Of a stretch of 12,907 bases of DNA, positions 7,232 to 12,347 are shown piece after piece (the stretch's first letter is position 1; each line of letters opens with the position of its first letter). Position numbers and translations under genes: made by a program. The notes beneath the pieces were generated by a model. That model had not been told where the DNA came from. It ran no database searches and was given only the letters and a program-made list of their open reading frames with translations. The stretch is taken from the NCBI GenBank assembly GCA_023457135.1, contig JAEWMO010000078.1, forward strand, positions 1 to 12,907, read 5' to 3'. The DNA comes from Methanobacteriota archaeon (GTDB lineage: Archaea > Halobacteriota > Methanomicrobia > Methanomicrobiales > Methanoculleaceae).

Positions 7232-8328
7232 CGGTGCACCTCCAGGGCCCGCACGAGTTCGGCAGGGGTGTGGAGTTCGCCCCCGATCTTCGGGATCGAT
7301 ATGACTGGCTGGTCTACGTGGCGCTGGACCTCCCGCACCATCTGGCCCATGTTCAGTTCCGGCATCAGGAAGACCTTTGCGTTCGGGAACTCCTCGAGGG
7401 CGAACTCCGGGAACGGCCAGACGAGCCGGAGCCGGAGGTGGCCGATCGAGTCGCCGGGCCGGTCGTGGAGCACCTGCTCCACCGTCCTCGATGGAGCGCC
7501 GTAGGTGACGAAGACCGTCTCGGCGTCGGGGTTCGTCACCTCGTAATCGGCGATCTCACGGCGGGCCGACTCGACCTTGCCAACGAGCCTGCGCACCAGG
7601 TTATCGTGCGCCTCCGGGTCGGTCGTGTCCGGGTAGCCCCGCTCGTCGTGGGTGAGCCCGGTCACGTGAATCGCTCTCCCCGAACCGAAGGGCGCGAATC
7701 CGGGAACACCGTCCTCGCCTGCCTCGAACGGGAGCCTCCCTTCGGGAAGGGGTCGGGGAGGGGTGATGCCGGCCGCGTCGCGGATGGTCACCCGCTCCCG
7801 CATGTGCCCGACGATCTCGTCGGCCATCAGGAACGTGGGGACCCTGAACCGGTCGGCGAGGTCAAACGCCTTCACCGTCAGGTCAAACATCTCCTGGACG
7901 GAGTTCGGGGTGAGCGCGATGGTGCTGTAGTCGCCGTGCGACCCGAACCGGCACTGGAACATATCCCCCTGCGCCGCCCGGGTCGGTTGGCCGGTGCTCG
8001 GCCCACCCCGCTGAACGTTGACGATGACGCACGGCGTCTCGGTCATGGCCGCGTAGCCGATGTTCTCCATCATCAGCGAAAACCCTGGCCCGCTCGTCGC
8101 GGTCATGGACCGGGCGCCGGTCCAGGCTGCGCCGATGACCGCGGCGATGCTCGCGATCTCGTCCTCCATCGAGATGAAGGTCCCGCCGGCCTTCGGGAGC
8201 CTCCGGGCCATCGTCTCGGCGATCTCGGTCGACGGCGTGATCGGGTAGCCGCCGAAGAACCGGCACCCGGCGGCGAGCGCGCCCTCCGCACAGGCGGTGT
8301 TGCCCTGCATGAACTCAACCCTGCTCAA
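7228..8328 (-). CDS. korA: 2-oxoglutarate:ferredoxin oxidoreductase, alpha subunit
   Basis: This alpha subunit (366 residues) forms the other half of the TPP active site and the dimer core. It begins SRVEFMQGN (2-10) and has FFGGYPITPSTEI (24-36), SMEDEIAS (53-60), TSGPGFSLM (78-86), QRGGPSTGQPT (106-116) and a SHGD (130-133) typical of Kor-like alpha chains. The start is a TTG (8326-8328), forming a TTGA overlap with the korD stop. A strong GGAGGTG sits at 8334-8340, five bases upstream. The next ATG would delete the conserved RVEF, so TTG is the best choice. The C-terminal transketolase-like domain is complete (around VFVTYGAPSRTVEQV). Confidence 0.95.
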   Translation of the reverse strand: MSRVEFMQGNTACAEGALAAGCRFFGGYPITPSTEIAETMARRLPKAGGTFISMEDEIASIAAVIGAAWTGARSMTATSGPGFSLMMENIGYAAMTETPCVIVNVQRGGPSTGQPTRAAQGDMFQCRFGSHGDYSTIALTPNSVQEMFDLTVKAFDLADRFRVPTFLMADEIVGHMRERVTIRDAAGITPPRPLPEGRLPFEAGEDGVPGFAPFGSGRAIHVTGLTHDERGYPDTTDPEAHDNLVRRLVGKVESARREIADYEVTNPDAETVFVTYGAPSRTVEQVLHDRPGDSIGHLRLRLVWPFPEFALEEFPNAKVFLMPELNMGQMVREVQRHVDQPVISIPKIGGELHTPAELVRALEVHR

Positions 8329-8597
8329 AACTCCACCTCCACCCTGTGCGGCTCAAACGGCCTCTCCTCGACCCAGGAGATCGCCTGGTCGGGACATATC
8401 ATGTGGCAGACCCCGCAGAGCATCCGCCCGTAGAGGGCCTGCAGCCTGCAGTTCGTGCACCGCTCGGGGCGGTCGAGGACCGGGGCGACGATCCCCCGGC
8501 TGTTGAGCGCCGTCCCTTCCTGAAAGATCCCGTAGGGGCAGACCAGCACGCAGAGGTTGCACCCCTTGCAGCGGCTTTCATCGATGACGAGTTTCAT
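8325..8597 (-). CDS. korD: 2-oxoglutarate:ferredoxin oxidoreductase, delta (2x[4Fe-4S] ferredoxin-like) subunit
   Basis: This 90-residue subunit passes electrons between ferredoxin and KorAB. The first cluster motif is canonical: Cys10, 13, 16 and 20 followed by Pro21. The second is not. Cys47-x2-Cys50-x10-Cys61-x2-Cys64-x3-Cys68-Pro69 has eight extra residues (51-60 instead of two) between its first two cysteines, plus an additional cysteine, Cys47. Removing QALYGRML would restore CxxCxxCxxxCP. The rest (ICPDQAISWVEE) is normal KorD. The frame stays open upstream, but the ATG at 8595-8597 gives MKLVIDESRCKGC, the expected N terminus, just 11 bases after the fumarase beta stop. A GGTAGGA lies about nine bases upstream of the ATG. 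The stop overlaps korA. Confidence 0.93.
   Translation of the reverse strand: MKLVIDESRCKGCNLCVLVCPYGIFQEGTALNSRGIVAPVLDRPERCTNCRLQALYGRMLCGVCHMICPDQAISWVEERPFEPHRVEVEF
8334..8340 (-). promoter_or_regulatory. Ribosome binding site for the TTG start of korA
   Basis: The minus strand reads GGAGGTG, five bases before the TTG at 8326-8328. Its strength and spacing are the main evidence that korA begins at this rare codon. Confidence 0.7.
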
Positions 8598-8608
8598 GAG
8601 ACCGTATC

Positions 8609-9154
8609 CTACCTGATATTGAATCGCTGGTGAAATTGTGTTTTCGCTTTCTCGTGTACTGCGCTGAAGAGATCGCCGCCGTGCGCATCGATCCCGACCG
8701 TAAGCGGCAGATGGTCGGCCTCGATGACCCAGACCGCCTCGGCCATGCCGAGATCTTCGAAATAAACCTCTTTCAGGCTCATGCGGTCGGCGGCGAGTGC
8801 GGCGCACCCGCCCGTGAGCGCGAGGTAGACCCCCCGTCCCCGGAGCTGCTCGACCACCTCGGGCCCCATGCCGCCTTTGCCGATGAGGGCGCGGACGCCT
8901 GCATCGAGGAGAAAGCCCGTGAGTGCATTCATCCGGGCGGACGTCGTGGGGCCGGCGACGACGAGGCGGCCGTCCTGGACCACCGGGCCGCAGTGGTAGA
9001 CCGCCGCGCCCCGGGGCTCGAAGGGGATGCCCTCCTCGATCATTCGCATGTGGGCCTCGTCGCGGGCGGTGTAGATCGTCCCGGAGAGGGTGACCTGGTC
9101 GCCCGCCCGGAGCGCGAGGACCTCGTCGCCGAGCGGTGTTGCGAGGTCCGTCAC
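8609..9154 (-). CDS. fumB: Fumarate hydratase class I, beta subunit (C-terminal domain)
   Basis: This 181-residue subunit pairs with the alpha chain to interconvert malate and fumarate. In bacterial FumA-type enzymes the two are one polypeptide; the split form is usual in archaea. Motifs are GTIYTARDEAH (25-35), YHCGP (53-57), GPTTSARM (68-75), IGKGGM (91-96), LTGGCAAL (113-120) and DLGMAEAVW (134-142). The start is a GTG at 9152-9154, overlapping the alpha stop (GTGA) with GGAGGTG five bases upstream. The longer open frame would begin inside the alpha gene and add 13 residues foreign to the family. A tartrate dehydratase is the main alternative, but the Kor and Suc genes downstream favour fumarase. 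Confidence 0.94.
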   Translation of the reverse strand: MTDLATPLGDEVLALRAGDQVTLSGTIYTARDEAHMRMIEEGIPFEPRGAAVYHCGPVVQDGRLVVAGPTTSARMNALTGFLLDAGVRALIGKGGMGPEVVEQLRGRGVYLALTGGCAALAADRMSLKEVYFEDLGMAEAVWVIEADHLPLTVGIDAHGGDLFSAVHEKAKTQFHQRFNIR

Positions 9155-9987
9155 CGGCGCACCTCCACGGTCGCCCGGCGGCATGCCCAGCACTGGACGT
9201 TCACCGCCACCGGGAGGGATGCGGTGTGGCAGCCCGCCCGCTTCACCTTCACCGCGAGCGCCGTCGTATCCCCGCCGAGACCCATCGGCCCGATGCCGAG
9301 GGCGTTGACGGCATCGCAGAGTTCCTGCTCGTAGTCGTCCATCGTATCGACCGGGAGGAGCAGGGCTTCCTTTGCGAGCGCTGCTGCCATATCAAACGTC
9401 CCGCCGATCCCGACGCCGAGGAAGACGGGCGGGCAGGGCCTCCCCCCCGCGATGAGCATCGTCTCCGCGACAAACTTCGGGATATCCTTTGCCTGCGAGG
9501 GGAGGAGCATCCCGATCCTCGAGGCGTTCTCGGAACCCGCGCCCTTCGGGAGGACCGTCACCGTGAGGCGGTCGCCGGGAATGACGTGGACCGCCGGCAT
9601 CCCGGCGCCGGTGTTGTCGTGGGTGTTCTCCCGGGTAAGGGGATCGACGACGTTCGGGCGGAGCGGGATGCTGGCCGTCGCCCGGCGGACCCCTTCCCGA
9701 ACCGCGTCGTTGAGGGCGGGCGTGAAGGGGATATCGGGAGGGAGGGTGAGGTAGACCACCGGCACGCCGGTATCCTGGCAGATCGGCACCTGCCGTTCCC
9801 CGGCGAGTGCGATATTCTCGAGAATATTCCTGAGTTCCCGCCGTGCAACGGTCCCTCTCTCGGCCGCTGCAGCCCTCTCGATCGCCGCGAGGACGTCGGG
9901 CGGGAGGCGGATCTCAGCCTCAGCAAGGGCCCTTTCGGTGGCGTCCGCGATGGCGGCGAGAATCGTCGAGTCTGCCGGATTCATCAT
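9151..9987 (-). CDS. fumA: Fumarate hydratase class I, alpha subunit (Fe-S)
   Basis: This is the [4Fe-4S]-carrying subunit of the two-part class I fumarase, 278 residues. The cluster cysteines expected in the family are visible: Cys70 in PICQDTG, Cys185 in GGRPCPP, and one of Cys266/Cys269 in QCWACRR. ENTHDNTGAGMP (120-131), KGAGSENASR (148-157), VGIGGTFD (192-199) and LGGDTTALAV (237-246) are also typical. It starts at a doubled ATG (9987 or 9984). No ribosome binding site precedes it, and a TATA box lies about 27 bases upstream, so the transcript may be leaderless. It is the first gene of the operon running to the diadenylate cyclase. The enzyme should be oxygen-labile, which fits a strict anaerobe. 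Confidence 0.94.
   Translation of the reverse strand: MMNPADSTILAAIADATERALAEAEIRLPPDVLAAIERAAAAERGTVARRELRNILENIALAGERQVPICQDTGVPVVYLTLPPDIPFTPALNDAVREGVRRATASIPLRPNVVDPLTRENTHDNTGAGMPAVHVIPGDRLTVTVLPKGAGSENASRIGMLLPSQAKDIPKFVAETMLIAGGRPCPPVFLGVGIGGTFDMAAALAKEALLLPVDTMDDYEQELCDAVNALGIGPMGLGGDTTALAVKVKRAGCHTASLPVAVNVQCWACRRATVEVRR
9160..9166 (-). promoter_or_regulatory. Ribosome binding site for the GTG start of the fumarase beta gene
   Basis: The minus strand reads GGAGGTG, five bases before GTG at 9152-9154. It sets the start of the beta subunit at the GTGA overlap rather than further upstream. Confidence 0.7.
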
Positions 9988-10009
9988 TGTTTATACTGGT
10001 GGGAAGCGA

Positions 10010-10019
10010 CTATAAAAAA
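10010..10019 (-). promoter_or_regulatory. TATA box of the fumarase-Kor-Suc-DacZ operon
   Basis: The minus strand reads TTTTTTATAG. Its centre lies about 27 bases before the fumarase alpha ATG, the normal distance from an archaeal box A to the transcription start. The start would thus fall at or within a few bases of the ATG. The T-run may also serve as the end signal of the uL16 transcript. Confidence 0.6.
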
Positions 10020-10027
10020 CCTATATT

Positions 10028-10057
10028 CCCGCAGGTACCTGTTCTACTGCCTGCGGG
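10028..10057 (-). repeat. Inverted repeat between uL16 and the fumarase operon promoter
   Basis: A perfect eight-base inverted repeat, CCCGCAGG at 10028-10035 and CCTGCGGG at 10050-10057, has a 14-base spacer. It lies downstream of the uL16 oligo-T end and directly upstream of the fumarase TATA box. It could be part of a bipartite terminator (hairpin, then the T6 of the TATA region) or a binding site for a dimeric regulator of the operon. The sequence alone does not decide. Confidence 0.6.
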
Positions 10058-10068
10058 CCGTGCCCTGG

Positions 10069-10074
10069 AAAAAA
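10069..10074 (-). terminator. Oligo-T terminator after uL16
   Basis: Six T residues on the minus strand begin 17 bases after the uL16 stop codon. Archaeal RNA polymerase can stop at such runs without a hairpin, and an independent promoter follows. Confidence 0.55.
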
Positions 10075-10091
10075 GATAGGCGGGTGCGGAT

Positions 10092-10604
10092 TTACGCTAC
10101 CGGTACCTGTTCTTCGACGATCCGCGCGGGGGTCGGGATCTTGTAGATGCCGCGCTTGAGGGAGATCTTCGCCTTCTCGGCGTACTGCGGGCTGGTCCAG
10201 ACGGAGAAGACCTTCTGGCCCCGCTCGACCCGCGCTGCGGTGCCGACGGCCTTTCCGAAGGCGAGACGCATGCCTTCCGAGACACGGTCTGCTCCTGCGC
10301 CGGTTGCCTGCTTGTTCTCACGGAGAACGTGGTGCGGGAAGGTCCGGATCTTCAGGTGATAGTTTGCCCTCCCGACCTCCTTCATGAGCTGCCGGTTGAT
10401 ACCGATACGGGCGGCCTCAAGGGCCGTGTGGCGTATCTGGCATGTCTCGTCGGCGACGATGGAGAGCTCGACCGGGAAGTCCTGGCTGAGGTTGCCCATA
10501 TCGAACTGCACGATCTTGCTGCCCGGCACGCCGCCCATGTATTCTCTGCGTGTATATGCTTTCTTTGCGAGATTCCTGTACATCTTCGCTGGTTTTCGTA
10601 CCAT
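10092..10604 (-). CDS. rpl10e: 50S ribosomal protein uL16 (archaeal L10e)
   Basis: This 170-residue large-subunit protein sits near the peptidyl transferase centre and tRNA elbow. It is the archaeal/eukaryotic L10e form: it begins RKPAKMYRNLAKKAYTRREY, continues GVPGSKI and FDMGN, and has the conserved basic, Gly/Ala-rich core TGAGADRVSEGMRLAFGKAVG (101-121). The first methionine is the start, with GGAG about ten bases upstream. It has its own TATA box and an oligo-T end, and shares no operon with the flanking ABC transporter or fumarase genes. The window's other bona fide genes are all metabolic, transport or signalling genes. Confidence 0.97.
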   Translation of the reverse strand: MVRKPAKMYRNLAKKAYTRREYMGGVPGSKIVQFDMGNLSQDFPVELSIVADETCQIRHTALEAARIGINRQLMKEVGRANYHLKIRTFPHHVLRENKQATGAGADRVSEGMRLAFGKAVGTAARVERGQKVFSVWTSPQYAEKAKISLKRGIYKIPTPARIVEEQVPVA

Positions 10605-10633
10605 CGTTAAGAACTCCTGCCGATCTTTGAGTG

Positions 10634-10643
10634 CTTTATAAAA
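10634..10643 (-). promoter_or_regulatory. TATA box of the uL16 gene
   Basis: The minus strand reads TTTTATAAAG in the 61-base gap between the ABC ATPase stop and uL16. Its centre is about 35 bases before the ATG, so transcription should start near 10614 with a leader of about ten bases, around the GGAG at 10614-10617. Assigned by eye. Confidence 0.55.
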
Positions 10644-10665
10644 TGGAGATTTCTTCTAATAAACC

Positions 10666-11427
10666 TTACTGGGGGTTTTCCGTCTCGTCGATCATCCGGA
10701 GCACCCGTCGCCGGACCTCCGCGAAATCGGCGCTGGTGCGATCCCGGGGCCGGGACCAGGGGATCTCGACGACTTCCCGGACCGATCCCGGCCTATGAGA
10801 GAGGACGACGATCTTGTCGGAGAGGTAGACCGCCTCATCGACGCTGTGCGTCACAAAGACGATCGTCTTCTTCGTCTGCTCCCAGAGGGAGAGGAGCTCC
10901 TTCTGCATCCGGTTCCGGGTCTGGGCGTCCAGCGCCCCGAACGGTTCGTCCATGAGGAGGACATCGGGGTCGTTTGCGAGCGCTCGTGCGATCGCCACCC
11001 GCTGCCGCATTCCGCCGGAGAGTTCGTAGGGGTAGGCGTCCCGGAACTGGGAGAGGCCGACCATCTCGATGTAGCGGTCTGCGATCTTCCGCCGCTCCTC
11101 CTTGCCGACACCCTTCATCTCGAGGCCGAAGGCGACGTTGTCGACCACCCTCCGCCAGGGGAAGAGGGAGTACTCCTGAAAGACCATCCCCCGTTTCGGG
11201 TCAGGGCCGGTGACGGCGCGGCCTTCGACGGTGACGCTCCCGGTGGTCGCCGTCTCGAGCCCCGCGATGATCCTGAGGAGCGTCGTCTTCCCGCACCCGG
11301 ACGGCCCGACGAGGCAGATGAACTCCTCGTCGCCGATCTCAAGGTTGACGTTCTCGAGCGCCTGCGTCAGGGTGCCGTCCTCTTTCGGGAAGGCCTTGCC
11401 GAGGTTTCGTATCGATACGCCGCTCAT
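10666..11427 (-). CDS. ABC transporter ATPase, nitrate/sulfonate/taurine class
   Basis: This 253-residue ATPase energises the importer encoded just upstream. All nucleotide-binding motifs are intact: Walker A GPSGCGKTT (41-49), Q-loop Gln84 in FQEYSLFPW, signature LSGGM (136-140), Walker B VLLMDEP (156-162) and the switch histidine His194 in VTHSVDEA. FQEYSLFPW followed by NVAFGLE is characteristic of the SsuB/TauB/NrtD group. The start ATG (11425-11427) lies one base after the permease stop and follows GGAGGTG. A longer frame upstream would sit inside the permease gene. The gene ends the transporter unit; a promoter for uL16 follows. The substrate cannot be read from this subunit. Confidence 0.93.
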   Translation of the reverse strand: MSGVSIRNLGKAFPKEDGTLTQALENVNLEIGDEEFICLVGPSGCGKTTLLRIIAGLETATTGSVTVEGRAVTGPDPKRGMVFQEYSLFPWRRVVDNVAFGLEMKGVGKEERRKIADRYIEMVGLSQFRDAYPYELSGGMRQRVAIARALANDPDVLLMDEPFGALDAQTRNRMQKELLSLWEQTKKTIVFVTHSVDEAVYLSDKIVVLSHRPGSVREVVEIPWSRPRDRTSADFAEVRRRVLRMIDETENPQ

Positions 11428-11428
11428 A

Positions 11429-12205
11429 TCAGGCCACCTCCCCCGCCCGCCACCGGAGGAGCTGCTTGTCGACGTAGTTCCTGAAGATGCGGTCGATGAC
11501 GAGGCCTGCAAGGCCGAGGATCAGCATGTAGACGACGACGTTGGGCATCTGGTGGAGGTAGTAGTTGTGCCAGAGCTGGTAGCCGAGGCCGTAGCTTGAG
11601 ACGCCGAACATCTCGGCGGCCACGAGACACATCCACCCGACGCCCATGGCGATCCTGATGCCTGAGACGATCCCCGGGATGGCGGCAGGAAGGGCGACGT
11701 AGCGGATCAGTTCTAACGAGGTGTCGCAGCCGAGCACCTTGCCCGCCTCGACAAAGACCTTCGGGACGTCCCGGAACGCGGAGTAGGTCGCGGTCAGGAT
11801 CGGGAAGAAGGCGCCTGCAAATATGACGAAGCCCGCCGCCTGGGTGGTGAGCCCGAACCAGATGATGGCGAACGGGATCCAGGCGAGCGGCGGGATGGGA
11901 CGGAGGATCTCGATGATGGGGTCAAGGAGAAAGTCCGCGACCCGGAACCATCCCATCAGGATCCCGATGGGGACGCCGAGGAGAAACGCCGCGATGAGCC
12001 CGATCCCGAAGTGCTCGAGACTGACCATGGTGTCGGCGAGGAGGGTGCCGGAGCCGAGGAGGTTGATGAATGCGCCGGCGACGTCGGTGACGCTCGGGAG
12101 GATGAAAGACCGCCCCACAACGTATTCGGCGATTATCTGCCAGATTACCGCCGTAATGGCGAGCGCTGCAACGCCGAGTAGCCGTTTCTGTGTCTGTCGG
12201 TTCAT
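11429..12205 (-). CDS. ABC transporter permease, nitrate/sulfonate/taurine class
   Basis: This is the membrane channel subunit, 258 residues with about six hydrophobic segments, roughly 8-28, 66-86, 107-120, 123-141, 186-204 and 224-240. RPIPPLAWIPFAIIWFG (102-118) is the hallmark of the SsuC/TauC/NrtB family. The cytoplasmic EAA coupling loop is EAGKVLG followed by the conserved ALPAAIPGI (from 153 to 179) and docks onto the ATPase. The first methionine gives a normal N terminus; the ribosome binding site is weak (GGAA or GAGAT). A 131-base gap with a terminator-like element separates it from the binding-protein gene upstream, and one base separates it from the ATPase gene. Confidence 0.93.
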   Translation of the reverse strand: MNRQTQKRLLGVAALAITAVIWQIIAEYVVGRSFILPSVTDVAGAFINLLGSGTLLADTMVSLEHFGIGLIAAFLLGVPIGILMGWFRVADFLLDPIIEILRPIPPLAWIPFAIIWFGLTTQAAGFVIFAGAFFPILTATYSAFRDVPKVFVEAGKVLGCDTSLELIRYVALPAAIPGIVSGIRIAMGVGWMCLVAAEMFGVSSYGLGYQLWHNYYLHQMPNVVVYMLILGLAGLVIDRIFRNYVDKQLLRWRAGEVA

Positions 12206-12235
12206 ATCTCTATTTCCGCTGCTCGATGGTTACTG

Positions 12236-12266
12236 CCGGGGCGGATCGTTAGCCTGTCCGCTCCGG
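12236..12266. repeat. Imperfect inverted repeat in the binding protein-permease gap
   Basis: Bases 12236-12245 and 12257-12266 form a ten-base inverted repeat with one imperfect pair (a G-U wobble if the plus strand were transcribed, an A-C mismatch in the expected minus-strand RNA) and an 11-base loop. No T-run follows on the minus strand, so it does not look like a terminator. It could be an RNA stem that stabilises the permease-ATPase message or an operator. Confidence 0.5.
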
Positions 12267-12315
12267 GATCTTCTCTCCTATTTCATCGGCATCGCCGTAA
12301 ATGATACTTTTGGAG

Positions 12316-12347
12316 AAAAAACGGAGAGGTCCCGGGTTATGCCCGGG
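12316..12347 (-). terminator. Terminator-like hairpin and T6 after the binding-protein gene
   Basis: Two copies of the self-complementary CCCGGG (12331-12336 and 12342-12347) are separated by five bases and can pair as a short hairpin spanning the stop codon. Six T residues follow on the minus strand (12316-12321). This probably ends, or partly ends, the binding-protein transcript before the permease gene. Confidence 0.5.

Noticed and set aside
7234..8433. A 399-codon plus-strand open frame opposite korA and korD
   Set aside because: Same low-information Arg/Asp/Gly-rich composition, no ribosome binding site or domain, and it lies fully antisense to well-conserved korA.
8598..8807. An upstream extension of korD into the fumarase beta gene
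   Set aside because: The added 70 residues are not KorD-like and overlap a conserved gene; the ATG at 8595-8597 gives the normal N terminus.
9155..9193. A longer fumarase beta protein starting at an ATG inside the alpha gene
   Set aside because: The extra residues do not fit the family, and a GGAGGTG precedes the GTG at the four-base overlap.
10028..10041. The palindrome AGGTACCT (10034-10041) as an additional operator
   Set aside because: It is only eight bases and partly embedded in the longer inverted repeat; such a short palindrome is expected by chance.
10605..10665. The uL16 gene as part of an operon with the ABC ATPase
   Set aside because: A good TATA box lies in the gap and ribosomal protein genes of this type are commonly single; no functional link to the transporter is apparent.
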